A stretch of 64,000 nucleotides of DNA from Hydractinia symbiolongicarpus (lineage: Eukaryota > Cnidaria > Hydrozoa > Anthoathecata > Hydractiniidae): positions 13,144,001 to 13,208,000 of the forward strand of contig NC_079879.1 of the NCBI RefSeq assembly GCF_029227915.1, in the 5' to 3' direction. This document shows positions 39,901 through 50,019 of the stretch, piece after piece. The number at the start of each line of letters is the position of its first letter. Positions within the stretch are counted from its first letter, which is position 1. The position numbers were made by a program, and so were the translations under genes. The notes under the pieces were generated by a model that saw only the letters and a list, made by a program, of their open reading frames with translations, ran no database searches and was not told the origin of the DNA.

Positions 39901-42120
39901 TGGATCTGCAAGTGAAACATGTTCCAAATGCTATACTAGCTTGTTTTGCATTACACAACTTTTGCGAAATCGAAAAATCGTTTGTAGACCCGAAGGTCGT
40001 AGAGGAATTGGCATTGAAAGAACGCAGCCTTGTAAACACAGTTGATAAACTTAACTCTTACACAACAACTTCAGGAACCAGGGTTAGGGATACTTTAGCA
40101 AACTATTTCAAAGAGTTTTGTAAATTTTTATTTTCTTCAAGGTTACATTATAACTGTTGGTAAACTTTATTTGAACTATCACTACTGCTGCTCGAGGTTT
40201 GTGAAGAATACGAGCTTGGAAAGCTTCCTCGAGCAGGTGTAAAACTAGGAGAAGGCAAGGTATTCTGAAAATTACTTCGCAATGGAGTTTCATAAGATGT
40301 ACCATATGGAGTGTTTGAATGCATTTGCTGTTGAGTAAAGTATTGTGGGTAACTGTTTTGTTGAGTTCCACTGATGGCTTGGGCAAGTAATGCCAAACCA
40401 TCACCAATTGATTTACCGACACTAGCTATTGACTCGGATATTTGACCAAATGCTGTATTGGAATCTTTTGTTGCTTGGGTCAATTGGTTTACCATATTCT
40501 CCTTGAGACGGAGTTCATCTTTAGCCATGTTTAAATACATTTGATCACGCTGGCTTGAAGAAAGATATTTTTCCATCATTTTACGTTTGTTATCTACGAA
40601 TTTGGCTGTGACTTTTTTTGCCATATTATTATCAGCTGTAGCATTAACAGGCAACTTTTCACTACCTTCAGGATTATCAGTTTCTTCTTGGTTTTCATCA
40701 TCATCATCATTGTCGTCATCAGAGTCCTCGAAAAATCCTTCAATGTTTTCGTCGGCAATCGTACTTTTGGAGTTTGAGATGGAATTTGTGGCTGGTGATC
40801 CACCCCAGAGATTCTTCAACAAATCCCAGTTGTCGCATACTATTTTGCCACTGCCACTCCGACGACCTTCGTTGACAGCCTTTCTGTAGTCCTGTCGAAC
40901 TTCTTTAATTTTTGCTTTTATTCTAACGTAGCCACCTTTAATCGATTTTTTGTCATTCATAGCCTTTGCTTTTTGTACTGCAAGTTCTTCCTTAGGCAGT
41001 TCGAGGTCAACTTCAGTCGCCATAACAGGTCCGAAACCACTATTTTCGAAACGCTCTGCCATCATCACACGAACTTTGTTGTAAAGTTCCACCAGATCAC
41101 TTTCGAAATCTACCCCTTTGTACTCATACTGAGATTTCAATTCATTCATGCAATCAAGAAGTGCCTCAACCATAGTGTTTTGCCATCGGAATCTTGTCGA
41201 TTTTGTTTTCACTTTCTTTACTTTTTTCTGTGGCGGGGGGTGATTTTCGGATTTATCAGAATCGTCACTTTCACTCATGATTGGTGTTTGGAGTTTTTCA
41301 ATCATATCATTAACGACTTTTGAGGAAGGAATTCTGAAAAAAATATATATTTTCTTTTGTGATGGTTTTATTTCATATTTCTCTCATTTTTTATAAGCAA
41401 ATAAAACGCTATAAACTGAAGTTGTTGTTATTTCTATAAAAAAAAGTTACCTTGCTGCTGCATTGGCCATATTTTTCTTCACAAAGAAATAATATTTGAG
41501 TTTTGTATAATTTAAATTCTCTTCTCAGTGACTTCTGTATTATGACTTCTGTATTATAGCTCATTTCATACCGGCATGAAACACGTTTTGCGTTCACACG
41601 GTAATATCATGCTCAAAAAGCCCCGACATGAAATTTCATGCCCGTCCTTAAGATGCCGGCATGAAATTTCATGTCGGCTTCGACGTGTGAACAGTTATAG
41701 GTTTTCCTTAAGACACCGAAATGAACTCATGCCGGCAGGAGTTTCATGCCGCCATGAAAAAATGTGTGTAAACGGGGTCTTAATAAATTTGTCCATTTTT
41801 TGAAATTGTGGATCAAGAATAAATGTTTCATTTAAGATATATATATGTATAGTTAAGTTGATTCCATATTTATTCAAATATGGTTAAGTAATACTAGTCT
41901 GTTTTAAATGGGTGTCTGCAAATTATTGTCTTCAGAACAAATGAAAACATTGTTAGTAATCATATAAAAACCTATTAATTCCCTTTATAGTAATGTACAA
42001 TAATTTTATTCATGGAAGTAAGCACCTAAACACGAACTATAAAAATAATGTGCATTCCATAAAAAAGGAATCTATGTAAATACCTTGTATTTTTTGAGTC
42101 ACAAAACCATCCGATGCCAT
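12979..42120 (-). CDS. TEX11: TEX11 / SPO22-ZIP4-like meiosis protein, complete
   Basis: Thirty small exons, 5' to 3': 42120-42084, 38290-38078, 37922-37843, 37503-37473, 37357-37308, 37220-37098, 36673-36590, 32243-32158, 30821-30770, 30318-30237, 25492-25411, 24654-24567, 24052-23900, 23551-23456, 21957-21855, 19148-19048, 18535-18450, 18370-18260, 17944-17897, 17354-17317, 16926-16849, 16741-16671, 16508-16392, 15685-15607, 15421-15278, 14902-14797, 14481-14358, 14150-14080, 13843-13750, 13050-12979. Every junction keeps phase: 2,700 nt, 899 aa, close to vertebrate TEX11. Signature stretches: 'ICYNIGLDCYQKELY', 'LQLLLWETAHQFFE', 'CWYNYSLQFM', 'AWNLALSSSDFP', 'WLMTKAWNCGIHLY', 'AQKWCTLSMKFLKHL'. 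The protein is a run of TPR-like helices (SPO22 family). By family knowledge it acts on meiotic chromosomes in synapsis and crossover formation. Exon 18's donor is the weakest call. Introns 1, 7 and 10 carry large transposons. Confidence 0.93.
15007..15046. repeat. Poly-C followed by poly-A tract
   Basis: About ten C followed by over twenty A in a TEX11 intron. It could be an assembly-prone homopolymer or the tail of an old retroposed copy. Confidence 0.7.
20540..20601 (-). repeat. tRNA-like sequence, probably head of a tRNA-derived SINE
   Basis: On the minus strand it reads GGAGATAG, then an A-box-like 'TAGTTCAGTCGCTAGAGC', then a B-box 'GGTTCAATCCC' at tRNA spacing. The 3' side lacks a strand matching the GGAGATA acceptor start, so it is not a functional tRNA gene. 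A SINE head or tRNA pseudogene in a TEX11 intron is most likely. Confidence 0.55.
24920..25010. repeat. (CAT)n plus conserved SINE-like core
   Basis: A (TCA)n microsatellite runs into 'cggcttaacgtccgttttcc' and the palindromic 'ccatgctagcatggg', then 'ttgaacggg'. I recall this core as a widespread marine-invertebrate SINE/repeat module, but cannot verify it here. It lies in TEX11 intron 11. Confidence 0.5.
26060..26210. repeat. 42-bp tandem repeat, about 3.5 copies
   Basis: The unit joins 'gacgctgcggtaaaatcacg' to two 'gagacgaatt' words and 'aa'. It lies in the left subterminal region of the TIR element. In one reverse frame it yields a 14-residue peptide repeat that is not a gene. Confidence 0.85.
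26272..28065 (+). CDS. Unclassified transposase-like ORF, N-terminal part
   Basis: Exon 1 (26272-26380) encodes an acidic start, MYSDISDSDSDLDWLFTDD. Exon 2 (27509-28065) joins it in phase 1 and encodes 'SKKRGRPALHEQHPG' (AT-hook-like), a helix-turn-helix-like part around 'GVSLKDIVSHIKSTLGLNVS' ending 'SAVHYLMRPRR', then 'ARVPPKR' and 'SVDNKNKVDVG', which may hold the first Asp of a DDE/RNase H-fold site, then 'DHDFPYPNSKLTPAGY'. About 222 codons are readable. A good donor (AAG|GTGAGA) follows, but I find no downstream exon, so the rest of the catalytic domain seems lost. Its place between TIRs makes a transposase role likely; the family is not recognised. Confidence 0.6.
28364..28861. mobile_element. 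Nested 498-bp MITE with 23-bp inverted ends
   Basis: Left end 'gccaggagacccagcgtaat' (28364) and right end 'atcacgctgggtctcctggc' (to 28861) are inverted copies with one mismatch. A third, internal copy in reverse ('aattacgctgggtctc', about 28424-28439) makes a second hairpin with the left end. No ORF. It is inserted in the larger TIR element, so it is the younger event. Confidence 0.75.
33402..35191 (+). pseudogene. piggyBac-type transposase, inactivated (PGBD-like)
   Basis: Read through several stops and shifts, the protein runs from an acidic N-terminus (MESCDSLDDDYFSDD) through 'DEMKKFFQILFSMGLISLPS', 'FFNFSEKPKF', 'VFTDNYYNS', 'YLIGMLRKDKK' and 'KVTSRHGKEK' to a Cys-rich end ('YACGYCSDQPALCIDPC'). 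This is the piggyBac order. Two of the three catalytic Asp positions are altered: the usual 'SID' before the first Asp reads 'SIG' (34,193-34,201), and the usual 'GVDRSDQM' reads 'CINCSDQM' (about 34,732-34,755). Stops occur near 33,456, 33,935 and 34,612, and a frameshift just before the Cys-rich end. Decayed inverted ends may lie near 33,133 and 35,485. It lies in TEX11 intron 7. Confidence 0.88.
35578..36060 (+). pseudogene. GIY-YIG endonuclease fragment, Penelope-like retroelement relic
   Basis: The reading frame gives 'NVVYEILCKDCDAVYIGETK', then 'KRKFKQRVQEH', the GIY-YIG core found at the C-terminus of Penelope-like retroelements. Upstream 'EILRRVLRQHKIKCIL' matches the usual linker. 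An in-frame TAG at 35941 interrupts it, and the frame resumes with 'FNWDEKKIIDRES'. No reverse transcriptase remains upstream, where the piggyBac relic lies, so this is a 5'-truncated copy. It lies in TEX11 intron 7. Confidence 0.75.
36696..37012. mobile_element. 317-bp hAT-like MITE with 5-bp target duplication
   Basis: Perfect 15-bp inverted ends CAGGCCTGGAAATTT. The flanks are ACTGT at 36691-36695 and again at 37013-37017. The interior is rich in 'ggaaacgat' words. The CAG..CTG ends recall hAT elements, but those normally duplicate 8 bp, so the superfamily is uncertain. It lies between TEX11 exons 6 and 7. Confidence 0.8.
38585..38700. repeat. Left subterminal palindrome array of the Harbinger element
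   Basis: Four copies of 'catgccggcatgaaa' or near variants in alternating orientation form palindromes of the type TTTCATGCCGGCATGAAA. They are good candidates for binding by the element's Myb-like protein or transposase. Confidence 0.7.
38755..40163 (+). CDS. Harbinger transposase (HARBI1-like)
   Basis: Exon 1 38755-38951 (MASNKRQLALFSALNAVLV..) joins exon 2 39026-40163 through AG|A, giving about 444 aa. DDE_Tnp_4-type core: 'VIGCVDGTHIPIK' (D216), 'LLFGDPAYPLLPHVM' (D305), 'IECAFGRLKARWR' (E341), all three acidic residues present. Upstream helices 'FRMTKQQFMKLVELI' and 'IGNTFGIAKSTTSVVVHEI' fit the usual HTH region. The last 16 bp overlap the 3' end of the convergent Myb-like gene. There are no internal stops. 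An upstream ATG at 38,632 is less likely because it lies in the TIR palindromes. Confidence 0.93.
40148..41470 (-). CDS. Myb/SANT-like partner protein of the Harbinger element
   Basis: Exon 1 41470-41451 (MANAAA, AG) joins exon 2 41333-40148 in phase, about 401 aa. The SANT/Myb-type trihelix is around 'RFRWQNTMVEALLDCMNELK' to 'CDNWDLLKNLWGG'. An acidic Asp/Asn/Glu run and a Ser/Gln/Asn/Tyr-rich C-terminus follow. By family knowledge the second Harbinger protein carries the transposase into the nucleus and to the element ends. The ORF is intact. Confidence 0.85.
41565..41765. repeat. Right subterminal palindrome array of the Harbinger element
   Basis: Several 'ccggcatgaaa' and 'tttcatgccgg' words mirror the left array, with 'gccggcatgaaatttcatg' at about 41,653. 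Confidence 0.65.
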
Positions 42121-44387
42121 CAGTTTACTGTTTGTTACTGTTTATAACTTATTTAAAGTTAAGTGTTAATTTCAATTTATGTATTATCCTTCTTTCATAA
42201 CCTCCAAAACCAACCTAAAACAGATGCTGTTACAATAATAATAGCTGTATTTTGTCCGTTGACCAAATGCTTGTCATGCTAATTATGCAAAAAATCTTCT
42301 GCTACATTATTATCGACTTTGTCGCGACGGGCAAATTTTCATGGATTTTCCATTACTGTGTTTTTTGTATTATGCTTGAAAGTGCAATAAAGTACTTAAA
42401 CAAAGAAGCTGAAGTATTCTTGCATGATTTTATGTTTCAAAGCTGTGGCTTTGGTTGTGGTTACAGGTAGACTTTTTAGCACATTATGAACTTGATAATA
42501 CGTTGAAAGTACAGGTATATAAATAGTTTTAACAATGGCAGAGCATTGTTTCAAATTTCTTCAGCATGACAGCTCGTATATTCTTATTACAATTAAAGCA
42601 GAAAAAATTTTGTGGCAAGTCTTTTCATAAAATGAGAAATATATAATATTGAGTTAGCTAAAATATATAGCAGACTATCACTTAAATAATATAAAAAAAC
42701 ATTGCAAAAAACGTTTGTCATAACACCCTCCTCCGTTATGAATTACATAATTTTTTGCAACTATATATTCCTTAAAAAAATTGCACATATATGGGACATA
42801 GATATCTTTAAAGATTGCACAAAAAAAATTAAAATAATTTTTCTGTTTTTTTTATAAGCAATAGGAGAATAACTTGCTGTATAAATTTCCAAACAAAAGA
42901 ATCCTAACTTGCTTAACTTTCGAAACAACACATTGTGTATAACTTTTGAAACAGCAAAGAATAATTCTTGCTGCACAACTTTTTTAAAAAAGATTTTAAG
43001 CAAGTATTTTTATTTTCCCACCTTGACAGCTAGTTATCTTGCTAATTCAAAACAAAGGACAAATTTATTCATTTCTTTATTGGGGAAGGCGAATTATTAA
43101 TTTTTCGCAACAAAATATTATTAATTACCTGTGTGTGTGATGCGAAAATACACGCAAAATATGCATGTCGTAAACCCCCCTCCTCAGTTGTAGAGACAGT
43201 AATTGAAGAATTGAAAATTGCACGCCTTGACACCCCAAAAAACTTTTGGGCATACAAAGTATATTGCATGCCTATATAGCCTCTTTATTGACCAGATTGC
43301 CAAAACAGAACTTGTTTGCACAAAAACTTGTTTTTAAAGTTTATTGCAAAAGTTTCCTTAAAGTTTTGTTAAGGCAAAAGATCACAACAAAATGTTCAAA
43401 AGGAAAATATTTTTTTTTAAAAAGAATATTTTTTTTTGAAAATTCTTTTAAAAAAAAAACATGCGCATACATTTTCTTTAACAACAATAGTTTTGTGGCC
43501 AATTTTTATAATCTTTCCCATAATGTTTTGGTTAAAAAAATAGTAGAATAAAATGTTAAGATATTTTTTAAAATGGACCAAGTTTTAAAGATATAAAAAA
43601 AAGCATGCACAATTTTTTTTTAAAAAACAATGGTTTTTGCGCAAAATATTTTAATCTTTCATATGGAAATAATAAGAGGGAAATAATAAGCCACACACGT
43701 CCGCATATATATATATGGGCGAGTTCGGGCCACTTTTCGAATTAAATTGATGGTTGTCCGCCGAAACCGCCCACACTTTCCCGAACTCGCCTGGAACATT
43801 CCAGAAATGCAACACCTTGTAACATAAACATGGTGGACGACAGTTGAAAGAATGCGTTTGAAGAGAAAGGAGTTAATAAAGCTTATATATATATAAGTTA
43901 TTAATCAAGTAAATCTTTTTAAGAATCATAAAAAACAGTTCTTTTAAGAACTTCGCCACCACATAGTTCATTTTAATTTTTATACTTTTTAAATAATTCT
44001 TTGAGAGTCATTTGTGGTAAATCTTTTTTTGGGGGCATTCTTCGGGACTATGCGGGTTTTTTCAAGCAAATATATACCTGAATTTTTTTCAAGAAGACGA
44101 AATCGCCCAAAAACGCTCGCACTTTTTACGTTGTATGCGGCTTATTGCCAAATAAGTTTAAAGTTATGAGAAAATAATTGTTTTATTGCAAAACTTTTGT
44201 TAAATCACTTATATACAACATAGCTCTCGCAAACATCATTGAAGTAATTACTATAAACAAAGATTTTCCGACTTACAAGAAAAGGTGTCGTACCTACAGT
44301 CAGGGCAATCCTCTTAATTAACCTGTTTCGGAGAAATTTGGAGATCTCCTAAATAAGCTGTATAGCATACAGCTTAATTGGTGACAT
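42121..44387. other. AT-rich gene-free stretch upstream of TEX11
   Basis: It contains the presumed TEX11 promoter just right of 42,120. I see only homopolymer-rich AT sequence and an AT dinucleotide run near 43,705-43,718. No gene or clear mobile element. Confidence 0.5.
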
Positions 44388-45024
44388 TACCGTAAATGAT
44401 CGATTAAGCCCCCGGGTTTTGGGGGAAGGGGCTTATTCGGGAGGGGGGGGTAAATGGGAGGAGGGCTTATAAAATTATGCAAAGTGTGCTAAAAACAACG
44501 ATTTTAATAAACACAACATATCTTTCTAAAAGTATAATAACTTCGCGAGATATTTTTCGCCAGAACTAATTTATCAAAATTGACAAAAACTCGCAAAAAT
44601 TATTTTTCGGCGAAAAATGGTCTACAAACGATGTCGAGCGGCGCTATACTGTTTTGGCCCTGGGAACGAATTTGCTTGCTCCGATCTGAAAATCCCGGAA
44701 AAAAATACGCCGCCCGACCGACCCATTTTTGCCGGGTCTTCATCAGGACGCGAACACAACATATTTTCGATGGTGGCCTAACCACGAGTGTTATTAGTAC
44801 CTCAACCTGCGAAATAAATACGATTTAATTAATTGTTTATAGTAGTATTTCCTCAGTCCCTGTGTCAACTATATTAAAATTAATGTAAATTTAAATAAGC
44901 CCTCATGGGGGCTTATTCGGGAATGGGGGCTTATTTGTCCAACTATGATTTGTCAAATGGGTTTTGGAGGAGGGGGCTTATTCGGGAGTGGGGGTTATTC
45001 GGGAGTATATGATCATTTACGGTA
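44388..45024. mobile_element. 637-bp MITE with TA flanks and G-rich interior
   Basis: The ends are 14-bp inverted copies, 'taccgtaaatgatc' and 'gatcatttacggta'; the outer TA probably is the target duplication, as in Tc1/mariner elements. Inside, 'ggggcttattcggga' occurs near both ends. The centre (about 44,625-44,800) is more GC-balanced than its surroundings and open in more than one frame, but no protein is recognised. Confidence 0.75.
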
Positions 45025-48000
45025 CATCTAAATGTAGTTTACGCCTCGTGTTACAAATGCACGATCTGTTTAATTGTTTTCGCTAAGTTATGGGGTGCCA
45101 ATTTAACAAAAAACAATAAATGCTTGACCGGAGCTCCCAGAAGTATGGGTTTCAAGAAAGGCGTACACATAAGTGCTCGTTAGAAAATGGAAACTGTTGT
45201 TAACAGAAAGTGAAAAATTAAGTCGGCAAAAGACAATAATAAACGTTATCGCTAGCATATAACAGTAAAACAAAATTGTAGTACTCCAAAAATAATACCA
45301 TGGACCTCTGAATATATAACCTCGCCGAGCATAAGCTACCAACCATGTATCAGTGCCAGTGTGTAGACCATTGCAGGAAAAAAGTGAAATCTGAAAAACT
45401 CAGCAGAAAATCGTTAAAAATGTAAAAAAGCTAAATTGTGTTAAGGCGGTGAAAATATAGATAAATTGTTACGAATAAATGAAATAAATATAACTATATG
45501 TTGATGTTGATGTCAAAAATTATACCAGTTATACTTAGCCCACGGAAATTCGACGGATTTAAATAGTGATTTTACAAAGGATGGTATTGTTTTCCATATA
45601 TAGGCTCACCTGTGCACAAACCCATCGTAAAAGCTGACCGCTCAACCTCGATCTCAAGACCTGTAGCGTTTCATTCTAAAATCATAAGTGAGCGTAAAAA
45701 AGGTTAGGAACTTGACTAGTGCGTATATTCAGAGATTTACGGTCATATCACGTGGTGCGTTTTTATAAAAATATTGTAACGACTAAAAGCGGCGATACAT
45801 GATTTGATTAATCGAATTCAATTTGTCCAGTCCAGACATAGCGTACAAAAAAGCTAACAAGCCCAAACTTGTATTTCTTTACTTTATAGATTAATATTAT
45901 TGTTTTTAACTGATCAAAAACGCTTTTTGGTAAATCAAATGTGGATGCAGCTAAATGTCTGATTAGGAGAAAAAATAACAAACTGCAGGACACAGATGAC
46001 ATGGAGTTTCACAAATTGTTTGCCGATAAATGAATGTAGAGAGAGGATTGATTCCGAAAAAAGAAAAACAAGTTTTAAGCACTTATTCTAACGTAAATTT
46101 ATTTAGCAGACTCGCTAAGTATTTCTTTTTTTTAAAGTCCTTTTACTGTCCAAATACGACGTTTCCAGCAATTGTTAATATAACTAGATAAAACAGCGAG
46201 TTCACAACCGCTTTATTCTCCGATGACATTCTGTGAAAAGAAAATGTGATTTTAATCCAATTTTGTGATTTCGAGAAATCGAATTCAATTAATAGGGATC
46301 GTGCACCACCCAGGTTTTATGAGGACAAACATCCACAAGTGGACGATTTTCAGTAAAAGGCTTAAAAAAGGTCAAAAATCGAAAAAGCTGAAAAATATAA
46401 ATTGCAGTGGTAATTTCCTTACCTTCCCCATTTCTTCCTTAACTTCCTAGATAAGGTCATAATAAGCTGACAAATGCTTTTGTAATGTGTTTTTTTAAAG
46501 TCTGCATTTACTGTCCCTACGCATGCGCATACATAAGTTTGGTAAACATTGGTTTCTTGTCTATTCAACTTAGCCAAACTAACACCAGTAAAAAATAAAG
46601 TTACGAAAAACAATTTCCAACAATCTGAGAGAAGACATAAAGTTCAGTTGATTACCCAAACAGAACCTGATGTCTCCAGTGTTCTACCTACCAGTTATTT
46701 TATAGCTAACTATACTTTGAATTCTTGCCGTGCAATCTCTATTTACGTTCAAGGAAACGTTTTGGTTACCAGAGGAATAATCTGGGCTTCTGTAAAATAA
46801 AAAGTCTTAGTTTTAAAATCTTTATTTTCATTGTTTTAAATGATTCTCCACTCACTGAAACAATTTACAGTAATGGAGAAGCATTTCTCTTCTCAAATGT
46901 TCTGTTTTTGCTTCAAGTGATATAAAACCCGTGTGTAGTAAATTTACTCTCTACTTTACCATACATCAAAAACTGCTAAGAAATATCACGTGACACACAT
47001 AAAATACAGACTCATAGACCACTGAACACAAACATGGAAACGACAGAAGTACTTAAACTGAAGCGTGAATACTTTACGTTGACTAATTTTCAAGAGGACT
47101 ATCTTCGCTAGGTCAAAAATTTTCGCGAATCAATCGTGTCGAGATATTTTGCGAAGGCTAATTTTGGCGAATGAGTCTATTTCAGATATTTCGCGAAGAT
47201 TTTGGACCATTTTTAGATTATTTTTGCAAATCTAGAGTTCTACATGGGTACGTTTTTTAGGAATAATATAATGCGCATTGAAATCGGTTAGGATCTTTAA
47301 CTATCAAAGCGAAATGAGAAAAGTGTGTGTGTTTGTGAGTGTGTTAAAAGCGGAAAAACGTAATAAAGAACTTCTAAAGTGTGCTTATTTAGTCACTGAG
47401 TCACTATTAGAACAGAACTCACATATTTTGAATTTTGCTTGTGGTAGAACCTTAGACTTATGTGCCTGCTTATGGGCTAAAAATTACTTTGCTATGTGGT
47501 TGGTAAAGTTGTTCAGATCAATGTTTGCTAGCTTAAGCATTTGTCTCTTTTATGTAACTTTATAGATCTGATAAGAAGTTGGAAGTACGAGACCTTTCCC
47601 TTTTTTCTTCTACTCTAGTAATGCTGCACACAGATTTTATCGTCCCTTAACTTGTTGGTTGTTAATGGAGGTTTTAGTCAGTTGTTTAAAATGAAACATT
47701 TTAGAGTTTTTATTCTAAAGGAGATTATCAGTGTTCAATAATAGTTATTTCAAAAACGATTAAAATGGTGGCTGACTTGATTTTTAGAAAACCCTGTATA
47801 ACATAAGCATCACTAATTGGAATTGATTAAGTAAACAAGTTTTATTTTACTGATCCAGGATTAAATTATATATCACTTTGGCATTATAAGAACTACATTA
47901 TATTATTAACTGATAGCTATTTTCAACCAGTTTATACGGGAAATCCGCTACGCTGATTGGCTAAAAAGCCTTCACTACGGCCTCTATACAGCACGGTATA

Positions 48001-49037
48001 ACTTAGTCAGCGTACTTTTGACCTCGTGTAATATTTCTCGGTATAAATGACAGTTTATATTGTATTAACATTAAAAATTGTTCGGGAAATGAGTTTACAA
48101 CTAAACTTCATTTGAGGAATGATTAATTAAAAATGATTGCCTTAAACCACCAAACACGTCGAAGAAAATATCTGCTTGTACAAAACCCAATATCGCGCAA
48201 CATTATTCATCCCCAACGAGGTAAAAAAAAATAAAAGCGCATATTTTGCAGAGAAATTTATTTACTCAATGTATTTAACAAATTAAAAGTCCGAGCTTCA
48301 CACTAAGCGATCACTTAAAATTTTAAAAACTGTACAGGTATTTACAAATTAGTGAAAAAAAAAATTAAAAAAGGAATTGTGTAGGGTCTGTTGGGAGTGC
48401 TGTAATGTTCTTCAAAAGGTATTTATCCAGTAAAGTTGAAACAAGTTGAGACCGTTTATTCAAAAGTTTCAAAACTGATGTAATGATGAGGTGTTTTTCT
48501 ATAAGACAAATGTCACGAGAGAATTAATTAAATTGACTAATTTCATTGCACACCTTTGTTTCTTTTAATGGATAGTGATTGAGACTACTTTTTCCTGAAT
48601 ATTTTTATTTTCAGTGCTATATAACTTAAATGCAAAATATTTAAATCCTTAAAAAACTGGTGCTTCTAATGCGGGGAACATTAACTGGTTCACACATGCA
48701 ACCTCACCGAAAATAATACATTACAAGAAACATACAATGGAGTCTGCAAAGAGAAACTTATGCCTAATGTTCTAAAATAAGAAAAAAATATTTGTTAAGG
48801 ATAATTCGGAAAAAAAAATTTTTCAAAATATTTTTATAAAGAAGTCTAAGCTATCTGTGAAATTCCTATCTCAAATGCTTGAAATAGGGAAAAAAAAATT
48901 TTCTTAACAAACTCACTATGAGTGATTGTGCGAAGAAAAATTTGAAGTTGTTTTTTTCAATTTTAAATATGTTGTAACAAAACCCATAGATTTTTCATGC
49001 CGTTTTATTACTTTTAAAATACTGCAAGCTCTTTCCA
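45025..49037. other. Gene-free stretch
   Basis: Four kilobases with only short unsupported ORFs. It has a TTCGCGAA-type repeat at about 47,090-47,230. Nothing else is recognised. Confidence 0.45.
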
Positions 49038-50019
49038 TCATCTCACATATATTATCCAGTCCCCGTAGGTAACCAAATTTGATTTTTCAGAATATTCATC
49101 ACACACATTTGTGTTATCAAAACCGATGTACCAGCCTTCCTTTGTAGAAATATGAAAAGGGTATTTATACAGATGATAACTTTGTTGCTTAGCAGAGCCA
49201 TAAAGACCGCCACCACTATCACCCCACTCGTTGCAACTTTGTGATAATACTGAAGTATCATCTGGATACATCTGAAAATGGTCGCAAACGGTATATTGTT
49301 GTCCAGTTAGTACTCGCATCCATCTAAACAGAAGACTCGTTTTGGAGGAATACAAATACCGTGTATGCAATGTGCGGCCTGGCTTGTCTGTGTAGCAGTA
49401 GAATCTTATTTGCTTTACTCCAATATAGGAATAAACATTATCAAAGCCAGGAGTACTGGATAAATATTTTGTGAAACCAGAAGCTGCGACATCGTTTAAT
49501 ACATCGGTTTGGTTGTTGGTTATATCAGGATGTACTCCGTTGCGAACAGTGTAATTAGCAATCACAATCCAACCACCTGCAAATTAATGGAAGCATTTTA
49601 TAAAAACCTGTTCATAAGAGCATGAGTACAGAAACCATTGCTTAATAAAGAATAAAAAAATATATAAAAGATCGTGTATAAAAAAAAAGGTTCCCACCGT
49701 TATCTGTCTCCATATCGCAGTAAACTTTTGACTTAGTCTCTTTATTCACAATTCCGTAGATATAAAAAAACCCAGATTTGACTTAAGGACAGTATTTCTT
49801 GATTTCTATACATGTCCTAAGTGCCAAAATATCTGATTTTCCAGCTAAAAATGTAAAATTAGTTTATGAGGAGTATTTTAGACCTCATAAAAACAGTATA
49901 ATTTCCGCAATCAATACATAAAAGTTTTCGATTCCTTAATAATATAAAATATATTTGTGAGAAAGAACAAATTCAGTTAGAATGTCTTTACCGAAGTGTT
50001 TGCATTCGTTGTTTGCAAT
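49038..50019 (-). pseudogene. Fibrinogen-domain (FReD-like) gene with an in-frame stop
   Basis: Exon pieces: 50019-49992 (tentative, INNECKHF-type), 49844-49698 and 49576-49038, all in phase. The middle exon reads 'LRTCIEIKKYCP', stop, 'VKSGFFYIYGIV', then 'KVYCDMETDN', and the last exon continues 'GGWIVIANYTVRNG'. SGFYxI..VYCDMETDxGGW is the classic start of a fibrinogen C-terminal domain. The last exon stays open for about 180 codons ('CNEWGDSGGGLYG', ending GDWIIYVR). The single TAA at 49783-49785 splits an otherwise open frame, so this is a young pseudogene, a null allele or a sequence error. More 5' exons, including any signal peptide, were not found with confidence. Such domains are usually secreted lectins. 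Confidence 0.72.

Larger units (their letters stand above)
38563..41779. mobile_element. Harbinger (PIF) DNA transposon, apparently intact
   Basis: A 3.2-kb element flanked by TTA on both sides (38560-38562 and 41780-41782), the usual Harbinger target duplication. The ends share 'GTTTACAC' within imperfect TIRs. It carries both genes expected of an autonomous copy, a DDE transposase (+) and a Myb/SANT-like protein (-), each open across one intron, in convergent order. It sits in TEX11 intron 1. Confidence 0.92.

Noticed and set aside
44580-44828. Plus-strand ORF in the core of the TA-flanked MITE
   Set aside because: Both strands are open there, and neither translation resembles a protein I know; reported only as an odd core of the MITE.
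47278-47565. 95-codon plus-strand ORF next to a TTCGCGAA repeat
   Set aside because: No recognisable domain and no clear promoter or splice context.
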